From Pseudo-nitzschia pungens (lineage: Eukaryota; Bacillariophyta; Bacillariophyceae; Bacillariales; Bacillariaceae): a DNA stretch of 64,000 nucleotides. The stretch lies in assembly GCA_037355855.1 (NCBI GenBank), contig CM074761.1:1116001-1180000 (forward strand), written 5' to 3'. Position numbers and translations under genes: made by a program. Shown piece after piece: positions 20,243-31,292 of this stretch. The notes beneath the pieces were generated by a model. That model ran no database searches. It had not been told where the DNA came from and saw only the letters and a list, made by a program, of their open reading frames with translations. The number at the start of each line of letters is the position of its first letter. Position 1 is the first letter of the stretch.

Positions 20243-21766
20243 ATGCCATCGTTGTTGTCGCCTAATTCTGGGGAGCAGATTTTGCTAGCGGTCAACGATG
20301 TGTTTTTCTTTCTCCTAGGTGGATCTGCTTGGATACTGGTCAACGGAATCTATGCCCAAATCCCGTCTATAATTCTGTTCTTCGACGGGGACTATGGCGT
20401 CGTTTCGAAAATCACCCTTTGTGTTACGCTGAGTGCGTTGCTACCCATCATTGGTTCCGTCTCGTGCTTCGCGGCTTCAACTCTAACAAAATTGTGTTTC
20501 AAAGGCAGCAATTGCGACACCAGCGGCAACAATGGCTACGGATCCGGAAATCTTGTCGACAATAACCAGTGTTCCATACATACCGGGATCGCTCTGGTGC
20601 TGTGGCTTGGATTTGTCATGAGTTTGGTTTTGGCGGTATGGACCGAAAAAGTTCTGTCTCGATTGGTTCCGTTGTTGGTCGCGACCATTGCCGGTGGAAT
20701 CGTAGGGACAAGTTCTTCGATATTGTATTATCCACATGCAGCCATCACTCCCAATAGTACACAAAACAACGGTTCGTTGGAAGCGAACATCGCTAAACGA
20801 CAGACGACCGCAATGTTGTTTGGAACAGCCGCATCGAATCTACTTGTTGCCATCCTGGCAATCTCCGAACAAGAAAACCAGCAGATGGAACAGCCAGTGG
20901 ATTCGTCCGCGGCAACAACCAATTCTATGCGGACCTACTTCGGAACGATTGCAATGTTGATGGGATTGGCGGTCCTAGGATTTGTGGGAACCATTGTGAT
21001 CAGACGCATCACTTACGCAGCACCATGCGACGAAAATAACGACAACGACGACGGAATTTCTCTCCCGGAGTCATCGTCTCTGATAAAAGAGACATTCTCG
21101 CAGCAGGACAGCAGCTGCATCGTGCCGTCCCAATCGCAGTCGTTTCATGGGTCAAGCAGCGATCCATTGTCGTTTTGGGAGACATCATCCTTGAATTCCG
21201 TTCTCAACACGGCACAATGCATACTGAACATCTTGACCTTTTTTCTTCCAGGGATTGTTCCCTATTCGGTCCGGGATACAAGGAAGGACGAGAGTTACAA
21301 CGCCGAAGCTCTACGGTACCTTGTTGTGTCGCAGCTAGTTGCTCAGACCCTGGGAGTTTTGGCATCTTCGATCGGTTGCAGCAGCGATAGTGTTCCACAC
21401 TTCTTGAATTGTCGCAAACGCAGCGGTGGTGACAAAGACATTACAGTTAAATACCAACTGGGGTGCTTTTTCTTTCTCTTGTGGATTCCCCTGGTCTTCC
21501 TCTCGTTTCAAACGGAAAGGAAGCACGGAGTTGGTTTGCCGATTTTTCTCAATGCCGCGCTTAATTTTGCTTACGGCTATTTCAATACCACGTGGTTTCA
21601 TTTGCTGGCCGAGCGAAATTGTGACCGCCAAGACAACGATAATTGCGATGCACCCACGTCTTTGGCAGTACGCGTCATGGGGACCTGGCACCAAATCGGA
21701 GCCACGATTGGAAGCGCAATAGCTTTCGAATTGGTACAGAATGGAGCTCTGGAACAAAACAGATAA
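20243..21766 (+). CDS. Multi-pass transporter resembling SLC52 riboflavin transporters
   Basis: A single open frame of about 507 residues. The ATG at 20243 (MPSLLSPNSGEQILLAVNDV) is the first in-frame methionine. About ten hydrophobic segments alternate with short loops. The first, LLGGSAWILVNGIYAQIPSI, matches the SLC52 hallmark of a G.W..NGI..E/Q.P stretch in helix 1. SLC52 proteins take up riboflavin at the plasma membrane. A large polar loop (about residues 255-320) divides the protein into two halves, and the C-terminal part has MGTWHQIGATIGSAIAF. The frame is unbroken. The fold is clearly that of a transporter; the SLC52 assignment rests on helix 1 and the overall layout. Confidence 0.65.
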   Translation: MPSLLSPNSGEQILLAVNDVFFFLLGGSAWILVNGIYAQIPSIILFFDGDYGVVSKITLCVTLSALLPIIGSVSCFAASTLTKLCFKGSNCDTSGNNGYGSGNLVDNNQCSIHTGIALVLWLGFVMSLVLAVWTEKVLSRLVPLLVATIAGGIVGTSSSILYYPHAAITPNSTQNNGSLEANIAKRQTTAMLFGTAASNLLVAILAISEQENQQMEQPVDSSAATTNSMRTYFGTIAMLMGLAVLGFVGTIVIRRITYAAPCDENNDNDDGISLPESSSLIKETFSQQDSSCIVPSQSQSFHGSSSDPLSFWETSSLNSVLNTAQCILNILTFFLPGIVPYSVRDTRKDESYNAEALRYLVVSQLVAQTLGVLASSIGCSSDSVPHFLNCRKRSGGDKDITVKYQLGCFFFLLWIPLVFLSFQTERKHGVGLPIFLNAALNFAYGYFNTTWFHLLAERNCDRQDNDNCDAPTSLAVRVMGTWHQIGATIGSAIAFELVQNGALEQNR

Positions 21767-22738
21767 AACCATCGCACTCAGATTCGCAAGGAGGCAGGTT
21801 GGGGGTTCCTTGTGACAATGGAAAGGCAGTTTTTCCGCCTTTCACTACTGTTTGCCTCTCATTCCACAGGAACAAGACAAAGGATGTATCTGCCATTACC
21901 AGAAAACACCGAATTAAAAAGCATGGAATGCAAAGCCTTAGATCCTTTTCGAAAGGGCTTACGGCTGTCCTACTTCAATACAAGTTTACTGTGGTCGACT
22001 ATAAGTTGGTCGAGGCGTTCGGTTTGGGTTTTTATCCTTCTTCCTTCACTACTTTCGCAGACAAGTTTCTTTTATTTCTCAAGCCAGTGTTTTTAGTTGG
22101 CTCCTCTCAATTACGTTCTTAATCATGACTGTTTGTATTGGTGCCAGTGATGTTTTTTTGTAAGGTCGTCACGGTGCGCACAAGTCTTCAAAAAGTAAAG
22201 CAATGATAACCAGACAAACGCCAGTACGGAATCAATGGTTTGGTGATTCAACAATCCCTCAGTTTCTGTGAAATAGGAACTAACGTGAGCGCAATGCATA
22301 CTCTTCTAGTAGTATAGTAGTAGAGGATTGATTTCTAGCCCACACGTACAACCAGCCTCCTCCATCATACCAGCTCATTCAACAGACAATTCACTGAGAT
22401 TATTAATGCTATGAAGAGTAAAATAGGAAACAGAATCCAACTCGAAACTCTGAAAATCTGAAGAAATAGAAGCATCAAAATCCATCAACTTGTTGATAAG
22501 GTATGTTGAGGATCAAAAGGACGAGGATACCATGATCTTTCGCAAATAACAGCACTACGGGGTACTAGTACGTATTGCTACTATCATTTAAGCCTCGACC
22601 GAAAGATCTTTCGACCACATCTTACTTCTCGTTCTTTCGAAAAAATAGTCACTTTGACAGGCACCACCACCATTATGAAACGATGGGAAGCCCGCAGAGG
22701 AAACACGAAGCAATAGTCAACGGCGGCAGACCCAGAGA
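21767..22738. other. Intergenic region
   Basis: No convincing gene. Open frames at 21643-22122 and 21812-22096 mostly overlap the 3' end of the transporter or lack motifs. AT-rich, with no repeat array. Confidence 0.55.
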
Positions 22739-23731
22739 ATGAGGGAGACGATGGTAGTGCTGCTATCCACAAGCTTCGTTTTGCTGTTTCGGAAACGCTC
22801 TTTCTGTTTTCTGTCGCTGCTGTTTGTGGCACTAGGATCGTTCTCGACCCTCGGACTTGTTCGACCTTACAGAAGCTACAGATCTGTTAGATTTTCAGAA
22901 GGAAGTGTATCCCGCATGCAAAGGTCGTGTACTACAGTGGTCCGCATCTCTCTTGATCCGAACAACGATGAGGAAAGCAACGAAGAAGCACACGAGAAAG
23001 ATATCTCAAGTGAAAGTTACGACACTACCGACGACGACGGCGGCGGCGAAGACGATGACGACACCGTCCAAGCCCCTCCTGCCGTTCAACGAGGAGGTCG
23101 AATTTTTCTTCCACGCCGATTGCCGGTAGAGACCTTGTGTTCTTTCAAAGAGAAGGAGCGCCGCCGCCGAGAGCGGTCCTTGTTGAAACAGCTGAAGGAG
23201 GGAGACGATGCGGTTCGGGAGCTCCGCATGTTTTGGCGTTCGCAGTCGGAAAGCAGCCGAAACGAAGAACTCTTGCACCGAGCAGCAAGTGGGATCGGTG
23301 ATCCGTCGTGCTGGCAAGAATCCCGAGAGATGCTCGAGGGACTTTGCGCGGAGAACCCAACCTTCTTGCAACCATTTGCGTTGCTCTCGAAACTCTATTG
23401 TCTCATGGGCAGGTTGGAAGATTCGCAGACCGTGGCCCTGGAAGTATTGAAACTCAAACCGTGGCACTTTTTGGCGATCGAAACGATGGTGGCTACGAGT
23501 TACGCTCTGAATCAGATCAACACGTCCGTTTATTGGGCATCGCGACGCCTGCCACCACCGGGCCACGTCGAAAAGCGAAGAGAATGGATAGATCGGGCAC
23601 TGACCGATTCCTTGGACTTTGAAAACGATCTCGCAATAGAGGAACGAGACTTGCGGGAAGAAACAGGAAAAAACAACAACGGCGACAGCAGCGACTCTTT
23701 TCACAACGAGGACATCGATACTTGGCAATGA
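22739..23731 (+). CDS. TPR-like repeat protein with N-terminal signal/anchor
   Basis: One open frame of 330 residues. The N-terminus is hydrophobic (CFLSLLFVALGSFSTLGLV) and followed by Arg/Ser-rich residues, which could be a signal peptide plus plastid transit peptide, though no clear ASAFAP motif is present. Residues 75-110 are an acidic linker (DDDGGGEDDDD). The C-terminal half forms paired helices typical of tetratricopeptide repeats: PFALLSKLYCLMGRLEDSQT, then ALEVLKLKPWHFLAIETMV. TPR units act as protein-binding scaffolds. The role is unknown. The tail is acidic and probably disordered. No frame break. Confidence 0.6.
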   Translation: MRETMVVLLSTSFVLLFRKRSFCFLSLLFVALGSFSTLGLVRPYRSYRSVRFSEGSVSRMQRSCTTVVRISLDPNNDEESNEEAHEKDISSESYDTTDDDGGGEDDDDTVQAPPAVQRGGRIFLPRRLPVETLCSFKEKERRRRERSLLKQLKEGDDAVRELRMFWRSQSESSRNEELLHRAASGIGDPSCWQESREMLEGLCAENPTFLQPFALLSKLYCLMGRLEDSQTVALEVLKLKPWHFLAIETMVATSYALNQINTSVYWASRRLPPPGHVEKRREWIDRALTDSLDFENDLAIEERDLREETGKNNNGDSSDSFHNEDIDTWQ

Positions 23732-24076
23732 AGCACAAGCGACAACATCGCCAATAGCTCGCTGAACATTCAGCATATTCAGCATACAAGGTATAAAAGC
23801 GTCGGTGCTGAACAACGAGTGTCAACGGCAATATTGTCAGATGTTGAGCTCATGAGCAAAAACAGTCTCCCGATTATCATTATTTTGCAAAAATATTTGA
23901 GGTCGCCAAAGACGCTTGTCGATCTGTTTTGTCAAGAAAGGAAATTGATGAAACCGTTGCTCCAAGCCAACATTTCTAACGACATAATAGTAATGGACTG
24001 AATAGGTTGTCACCTTCAATTGATGGGAAGCTCCGTTTCGTGAACTTCTTCCAGACCACCTCGGGGTTGATTCGTT
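23732..24076. other. Intergenic region between convergent genes
   Basis: About 345 bp, AT-rich, between two convergent stop codons. No gene seen. Confidence 0.6.
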
Positions 24077-25724
24077 CTAATACAACTCCGGCCGTTGGTA
24101 GATAATAACTTTCCCCCTCCTGGCTTGGTTCCGAACCCAGAGTATTCCGATCGTTCCCAGTCCAGCTATTGCCGTTAGCACGCATCCCTGGGCGTACGCA
24201 TTCGGAATTTCTTCCAAGACAAGAGGCAGAAAGCCCTGGATCCCGGCCGCTGCAGCCAGTACCAAACTCGTCCCACGGCTGCGATATTCGACAGAAAAGA
24301 CGGACGTTGCCAGCAGAGGGGCATTGAGGATCCAAAAGGTCGACACAATGGGCAGACATCCCGACACCAGGATCCATGCCGTCGTCACACCCCCGAAATT
24401 CCCGACGACCATCATGGGGAGGGCCAAAACAGTACACAGCGTCCCACCAAAGGCACAGGTCCAAAACCAGCCCTTGATGTCCCCCAGCATCGCAGCGAGT
24501 GGTGTCATGAGTACCTGAACCGCCTTTCCCACAACCTGCATCAGGGTGGACGTATTCGCGGTGACCCCATAATTGGTTTGGGCGAATTCGACCAAAAAGA
24601 CGCCAAGGTTGTTAAATCCCGCAATGGCAAACTGAGAAAATATCATGACGGAAATCAAGATGCACCACGGAATGGCGTTTGCGGTTTCGGAAACCTTGTC
24701 GTCGTCGTCATCGTCATCGTTCGCGTTGCCACTGCTTGAACCATTTGCTGTCGGAGAAGATATCCGCAGGGGAGCGTCTTCGTCCGAGAAGTGGTCGTCA
24801 TCGATCCTCCTGCCGCTTCTGTCCTGTTCATGGCGTAGTTGGTTCCTCGCACCTGCTTTGTCCTTTTCCTCGGCAAGGAGTTTGTCTCCGTCGTTTTCTT
24901 CGCCGCCGTCGTTTTCTTCCCCGATGCGTCCGTCCCGTTTTGCGAAATCGTTGGACTCGGGGGTCGTTTGGTGCATGAGATAACTGGCAAACAGACTGGG
25001 TGGGACCACGATGAGGAAGGCGATTCGCCACCCAAACGCGGCGTACGAGACCTCCCCCAGCGTTGCCCGCAGGCCGTACACCACGGCGGCGGAAAGCATG
25101 GACGCGCCACCGCCGCTCAGGTTCTGCACCCCCACCGATTGCGCGATGGCCCCCCTTCGCTCCGTGGTGGACCACAGCTCCGTCTGGATGACGTTCACTC
25201 CGCCGGCAGCGGCGCCCGCGGAAAAGCCCTGGACGCAGCGAAGCACAATGGCCGGGACCGCGGCCGCCCAGAGATCGGACACGCAGTACGAATCGAGCGC
25301 GACACCCGGTGTGTCGCAGACCGCGGGAATCAGGGACATGAGTGCGGTGGACGAGGACATGGCGAGCATGCTCAGGATGAAGGAGAGCTTTCTCGATTTC
25401 TGATCCGCGAGCTTTCCCAGCACGCAGGCTCCCAGGGGTCTCATGGCGAATCCCAATCCAAAGGACGCCCAGTACGCGGCCCTCGAACCGCCAAACAATT
25501 GGGTCGATATTTCTGCGCTGCTGTATCCATAGATGCTAAAATCCAGCCATTCCAGAGAGTTGCCCAGAATGACCGCCAGCGATGTTCGATAGAGTGTGAC
25601 CACGAGGTTGCAATACGCCCCAAAATTTGATAACGGAAGGGGTTTGTAGTTGCTGGGCGCAGGCGATGGTGTTGTCGCCTTTCTCGGTGTCTGCCGCAAT
25701 GGCAAAATCCGTTTCGGAGCTCAT
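24077..25724 (-). CDS. MFS transporter of the metabolite:H+ symporter (ProP-like) type
   Basis: About 549 residues with twelve hydrophobic segments. The first half carries GNSLEWLDFSIYGY, FGLGFAMRPLGACVLGKLAD and LRCVQGFSAGAAAGG, which fit the metabolite:H+ symporter family (E.FD..IYG; R..G....G..DR/K; R..QG...G.E.GG). Members import proline, betaine, dicarboxylates and similar solutes with protons. The central cytoplasmic loop is long, acidic and low-complexity (residues about 250-330). The second half keeps SVEYRSRGTSLVLAAA. ATG 25724 (MSSETDFAIAADTEKGDN) is the natural start, but reaching the main frame (NYKPLPLSNFG) needs one +1 shift near 25652. The alternative is an ATG-less start in the main frame. 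Substrate unknown. Confidence 0.8.
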
Positions 25725-26595
25725 GGCGCCACAATGATTGCTTCTCTCCCGGGACGCAATGCTTCGTTTCGTCCCTCTTTTTCCGCTCTGTATTGGCGAT
25801 AAGGATGTCTATTCGAGAATGATGTTATCAAAAACGCATTCATTCATCCACCAATATCTACATCCCGATCGGGATTCCACGTCCAAGCAAAAGCTTTTGG
25901 GAGGGCTTCCTGGCACACGACCGAAAATCAAGGGCAAACAACTGCTTCGAGAAGACCCAACCGTGCTGCGCAAACTCTTCTTCCCCGGAACTGTGTCAAC
26001 GAATGATGTCTCTTTTGATTTCTCGCCAACCCTGCTTAGCTTTCGACGCTCAGCACAGTGGCAAAAGACAACAGAATGGCACATAAAATAGAATTCTCCC
26101 CTGTCGATTGTCGATTGTCTCGAGTCCTTCCTTCGGGCACGCAAGTCGTGTCATACCGAAGGTGAGAGACAAAAATTGCGGAGTCTCACCCGCCCTACGT
26201 GGAACTTAGTAAGAATCCTACGTGATGTGAAGAACTAATCGCAATTCGATGATTGATTCACACTTTTTTGAGATAAGACCCGGGACTCAAAAAGATTCTG
26301 AGTCGCACTGGGACATCATTATGGTAGTTTTGAAGGTATGATACATAGTACTATACATAAGACTCATACCTTTCCGCCATCTTTCCACTTTCGATCGTCA
26401 ACTTGTCGAAATGAAAGCTTTATCATTATTGTTTCCCATTTCCCATTCCAACTTCCAACGTTCACAACAATCCACACCACAATCCACACACCTTTGCCAT
26501 TGCTCGTGTTGCCCCCTAACCACACGGGCACTAAACTTCGGGACTGTCCCGAGTGATACAAAGGTGTGGTACAGAAGCATCGAATACACGACACG
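25725..26595. other. Intergenic region between divergent genes
   Basis: A promoter region for both the MFS transporter and the mitochondrial coiled-coil protein. A short plus-strand frame (25738-26091) has no recognisable features. No repeats of note. Confidence 0.5.
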
Positions 26596-28141
26596 ATGAG
26601 AGACCGCTTTGCAGCGGCAGCGGGGACGGCGGTCCGAAGATCGATGAATAGCATCCACACCCACACACTCCAATTCGAGCGGCCGGCGAAACCGACGGCT
26701 CATCGGCAACTTCTTCTCCGTCTCCACCGCGGATGCTTCCGCAGCTCGTAACGTTTCGGAATCGTCTGCGATCAACCGAATCGGAACACTCATTGCCAAC
26801 GGTGGCACTCCGCAGCCGCAACGGATCCGGCCATCTCTGCTGCGCCTGCCCCTGCTCCCGCGTCGCCAACCAAACCGTTGGTTGGCCACTTCGACCCGAA
26901 AACGCGCCCGAAAGAGAAAAGTCTTGGCGCCGTCGCACGCCGAGAAAATCACCACCAAGGATCGGCTGCGATTGTCCGCGCGGCCCTCCCGGGATCTCGC
27001 CAAGAATCATTCCAATTCCAACCAATCCTCCAGCGGAGCGAACGATTGGTTCGACGCGAACCGGATGATGGTCAAATCCCCGGAAGAGTTGGTCGAAAAG
27101 CTGAATTCGGGGCTCAACGTGGCTCGCGGCATCGTCCGGGAGACGTACGTCTCGCTGCGGAATCCCGAAGCGGCTTCCGCGGCCGCCGTCGCGAGCAAAA
27201 CCGGTCAGCGCACGGCGCCCCCACCCACGCAAGCCCCCGGGAGAAACGTCGATCGAAAGGGGATTGTCATGGACACCAACTGGTGGTTCTGGAATCTCTT
27301 GTTTGCGGCGAGTCCGGCCGCTCTGATTGCGTTGTACTGCGAATTCATCGTCAAGCCGGAGATGAAAGAACGATACGAAAAACGAGAAAAGGAGGCGACC
27401 GAATCCGGAGGACGGGACGCGAACGGCGATGACTCCGCGAGGAAATTGTCGCCGATGCGTCAGCGGCAGGAAGAGCGGCAGCGCGAGCTTCGGCAGCAGC
27501 GGCAAGAAAAAGATGATGCAACCGCAACCAATCGGTCGTCGTCGCCGTCGTCGTCGTTGTCCTCTTCTTCGATGCCGTGGAGTAGTGACACGGACAGCGG
27601 CAACAATGTACTGGAGACGCTGTCCTCGTTCGTTCAATCTCTGTTGTCTGCGTCTCCGGAGCCACCAGTCCGGTTGCCGGAACCCACCAACGAGCGCGAC
27701 ACAGATCAAAAGCAACCCGGTAAAACCCGCACGGATCGGGGCGAGAGCAAGTCCCAAGCGATTCCCCGGGACGAACGAGTCCGAGACGAGCAGCGGTTGC
27801 AACTCCGGCAGCAACAACGAGAACTGAGCGAACTCCAATCCCGAATCCAGATGCTAAAGGATCGGATCGATCGTCAAGAACACGATTCCGAGCTGAGTTG
27901 CAACGAAACGCAACGTGACGCGGGCGGAAACCCCGGCAGCAGTGGTGTGCCCGGAACAAACGAAGCATCCGCCGGGGACGAGAACCAAAAATCCCTGCGG
28001 ACCTCGCCCGAACGAAGCGCACAAGCCGTTGCCACAGCGGGCTCAACGGCGGGGAAAACGTGGTGGGGGTCCCTGCGGACAGTGGTGGCAAAGAGGCGAT
28101 CAAAGCCATCCATCCGCTACCGTAGTCGCAAGCAATGGTGA
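26596..28141 (+). CDS. Single-span, coiled-coil protein, probably mitochondrial, function unknown
   Basis: ATG 26596 begins MRDRFAAAAGTAVRRSMNS, a good mitochondrial presequence. Joining frames by +1 shifts near 26696 and 26932, and a -1 or double +1 near 26815, gives RRLIGNFFSVSTADASAARN, IGTLIANGGTP, a proline/alanine-rich segment (SAAPAPAPASPTKP) and KITTKDRLRLSARPSRDL. The frame from 26940 onward is then clean. It contains EELVEKLNSGLNVARGIVRE, one transmembrane span (WWFWNLLFAASPAALIALYC) and charged coiled-coil segments rich in Q, E and R (QRQEERQRELRQQRQEK; QREL.ELQSRIQMLKDRI). The end is uncertain, because a neighbouring frame remains open to 28256 (NPEEEASGETTT). I do not know the family. 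An inner-membrane protein with a soluble coiled-coil domain is the likeliest reading. Confidence 0.5.
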
Positions 28142-28562
28142 CGGCCAAACAAATCCGGAGGAGGAGGCCTCTGGCGAAACGACAACAACAGCAACAGCAG
28201 CAACAACAGCGACGAAGGCAGCCGCCCATGTGCCATCGGTTCCGCGCGAATCATAGTACGAAGGATTTCTATCCCGATCCCTAGCGTGCCGGCAGTGTTA
28301 ACGATACTTCATACGTGTAGTTGTTTTTCGCGCTATGACGATGACAATGACGATGACGATGCGATACTCAATACCTCTAATTATTCTGATTGATCACGAA
28401 ACAATTTCTGCTATCAAACTTTGCTTATCTTCTCATGATTCAAAAACACAATCCATAAATGTTCGAAAGTTCCCTCAACGAAAGGAGTGGGGATTTAGCA
28501 GATATCTGTCGATCGACGGTGTGATTGTGAGCGTTGCGTCCTAACAACGCGATCGCTTCAAG
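28142..28562. other. Intergenic region with simple repeats
   Basis: A CAACAG/CAACAA trinucleotide run at about 28178-28215 and an ATGACG hexamer run at about 28335-28361. No gene. Confidence 0.6.
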
Positions 28563-29324
28563 GTGTGCGATGTAGCGTGCCGCAAAACAACCGAAAAACA
28601 TTTTGCCGTCTCGCGTCTTGAGAATATTCTCGAGACGTGTACTTGTCAGCATATCCCAGCTGCACAAAACGGGTCAGTAGTGGTTGCAAGTCAATTGCAT
28701 ATTGCTACATGCAGTGTTTCTTGTAGAGACAGTGAGGCAGTGAACAAAAGATACGTTGGAAAATTCCACCGAGATCCGGGCTCGAAGGGGATTGTCCCAG
28801 CAGCATTTGAATAGCGCAAGTTCGTTCAACCCGTGGAAGTCACCGAGCACAACCATTATGAACGAATTGAGCTCCTAATGGACTATACAGGCATGCCACC
28901 AGGCGAACACGAAGCACCCCTTACCGTGAATCAGCGAAAGCCCATCTTCGTCAAACTTCAACTCACAACGTAGCATGAAAGATTCGTGAAGTCAACACAT
29001 CCCTTTGACGACATCACCATCGAGGAAATCAAGGACTCCATGACCATCTACACATACGACGCCGACTCCAAGCAGGAAAAAAAAGAAAGCAAAATCAACG
29101 AGAAGAGAAAAAGAGTTCTATCGACGGACGAGTCGGATGTGGCCGCTTCGTCGTCCGAGGCAGAGGACGAAACGATCGAGGCGGAACAAGCAACGAACCA
29201 ATTTCTCAGAGACACCCTTGTGGTCGCGTTCCTTGCAAGAATACTGTCTCGATTCATAGAAACAGATCTCCACGCGGAAATTTTGAACTCAATCCATCAA
29301 ATGGTGAGGAACAGGGACGATTGA
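28563..29324 (+). pseudogene. Decayed or stop-interrupted reading frame, unknown product
   Basis: One frame runs for about 250 codons with only two TAG stops (28812-28814 and 28974-28976). It encodes ...GKFHRDPGSKGIVPAAFE, then RKFVQPVEVTEHNHYERIEL and YTGMPPGEHEAPLTVNQRKP, then HERFVKSTHPFDDITIEEIK, an acidic linker, and FLRDTLVVAFLARILSRF. The composition looks protein-coding in all three parts. I do not recognise it. It may be a dying gene, a fragment of an old mobile element, or a gene whose introns I cannot place. The region downstream is filled with repeats, which supports decay. Confidence 0.35.
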
Positions 29325-29379
29325 TTCGGTCCTCGTGGACACCGATGACGTTTTTGAAGGACGATTCCCATTACCACGA

Positions 29380-29870
29380 GAAGCACTATCAACACTTCCA
29401 CGAAAGCAGCTACTCACCACCAGGTGGATGGAAACTCACTAAGGTAACTATGCCTCGCCATCGAATCAGGGGATACTAAACATATCACGAAACAAATCGT
29501 TACTATGTGTCCGGCAACAGTTGAGACTCGTTTTACCTTCTAATTGAACGACATTCTATTAAAAGCGCGTTAAATGGAATCTCACTCGATCGAGAACGTT
29601 AAAGGAGTCTCAACCATTTACATTATCAACAGTTCCACAAAAACAGCTACTCATCATCACAATACCAGGTGGATGGAAAACTCACTAAGGTAACTATGCC
29701 TCGCCCTCGAACCAGGGGGATACGACACACATCACGAAACAAATCGTTACTATGTGTCCGGCAACAGTTGAGACTCGTTTTACTAATAATGAACGATATT
29801 CCATCGAAAGCGCATTAAATGAAATCTCACTCAATCGAGGCCGTTATGAGTTAAACGGGTCTCAATTGTT
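29380..29870. repeat. Two-copy direct repeat, about 245 bp unit
   Basis: The segment beginning near 29421 (CAGGTGGATGGAAACTCACT) recurs near 29666 with a spacing of 245 bp. Long matched blocks include AACTATGCCTCGCC and ACTATGTGTCCGGCAACAG. The copies differ by scattered substitutions and small indels, so the duplication is not recent. No open frame lies inside. Confidence 0.75.
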
Positions 29871-30150
29871 GTCGGACGCGTACTAGGATACGTCAATAAA
29901 CCATCTGGCACAGCATCTGCGAATGGCGAGGCATACTTTCACATGATAAGAAGCAGTTGACGATGATACTATCAATGTTCCACCGATTATACAAACAGCA
30001 ATCTTGAACCGATAGTGCTTGTCAAAATCAAAGCAATACGGGGCACCGCAATTAACTTAGAACTCGGACTCTTTGTGATCCTGGGAGCACTGGCACAATG
30101 ATCAACGAATATTCTCTACCCTACCGAAATGGCCATTTCCAAACGGAACG
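29871..30150. other. Non-coding spacer between two repeat arrays
   Basis: No gene or further repeat recognised. Confidence 0.5.
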
Positions 30151-30720
30151 ACACCGACTAACAAACCGTGCCAACGGCACCCTAGATCCATCGCTGTCTG
30201 TCTGTCCGATTATACGATAACCAACCGCCGAAATTCGTCTACCAGGCACCAAGAGATTTCCACAACAAATACATGATGCTCGAAACGCGAACGAAACAAC
30301 AACGATCAACAAACAAAGGCACCTTAGATAGATCCATCTCTGTCTGATTATACAGTATCCAACCACCCAACGTCGTCTCCTCAAGCACCAAGAGATTTCC
30401 ACAACGAATACATAACGCTCGAAACGAGAACGAAACAACAACGATCAACAAACAGTGCCAACGGCATCTTAGATTCATCGCTATCTGTCTGATTCTACGA
30501 TATACAACTACCGAAATTCATCTCATTAAGCACCAAGAGATTTCCGCAACGAACAAATAATACTTGAAACGAGAACGCAACAACAATGATCAACAAACAG
30601 TGCCAACGGCATCTTAGATTCATCGCTATCTGTCTGATTATACGATATCCAACTACCGAAATTCGCCTATCCAACCATCAAGAGATTTCCAACAAAAAAA
30701 ATAATGCTCGAAACGAGAAC
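30150..30720. repeat. Four-copy tandem repeat, unit about 139-145 bp
   Basis: The block AAGAGATTTCC starts at 30251, 30390, 30535 and 30680, giving spacings of 139, 145 and 145 bp. Each unit also contains GAAACGAGAACG, ACAATGATCAACAAACAG or a close variant, and CTGTCTGATTATACGATA. Copies are 80-90% alike by eye. The array follows directly on the 245-bp duplication and precedes a small gene on the minus strand. Confidence 0.8.
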
Positions 30721-30765
30721 AGCTGCCGTTTACTTTTCGTTTTTGATTCAGTTCACAATGAATGT

Positions 30766-31292
30766 TCATTCTCGACGCAAAATTCGCTTTTTGCCTGTGA
30801 GCACGATGAAACTCATCGAATTCCTGGCCTCAATGGCTCGGATCAACCATTTGATTCCATGCCTTCCTCGGTCCATCGGTGAGAAACACTGTCTCAATTT
30901 CTGTTGCCACTCATCCTCTGGTAACTGCAGGTCGTCGAATGCATTGAAGAAGATGTCATACGTATAGGGGTCTTTGGAGTACGGATCCGGTGAACTTGCG
31001 GATATTGGTCTTTCCAGCTGATAGTTGCTCTTCGACGTAATCAACAATCAATTTGTGGTAGCCCACTTCGTCGTTTGGATCAAACGGCCTGGTTTGAGGT
31101 GCGTGAGATACCGTCAATCAAATGTTTTGCATTGCATATGAAGATATTGTAGCGTCTAACATTCTGTGATTCATTTTCTCCCAAGCATCCCTTCGTACTG
31201 CTGTAGGCGTTCGATACATCCGTTCGTCTTCTTTTCAACTGACGTGAAGGGATTCGAAACGTATGTACTTCACGTTTTGTCTCGACCTTCAT
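30766..31292 (-). CDS. Small unknown protein, frame broken twice
   Basis: From ATG 31292 the frame reads MKVETKREVHTFRIPSRQLK and CNAKHLIDGISRTSN. After a +1 shift near 31091 it reads RPFDPNDEVGYHKLIVDYVE. After another +1 shift near 30987 it reads DPYSKDPYTYDIFFNAFDDL and QLPEDEWQQKLRQCFSP, ending at 30766. The joined product is about 175 residues, soluble, charged, and without a signal peptide. Each piece looks like coding sequence, and both joins are in the same direction as the frame breaks in recognised genes of this window. I cannot assign a family. Confidence 0.4.
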
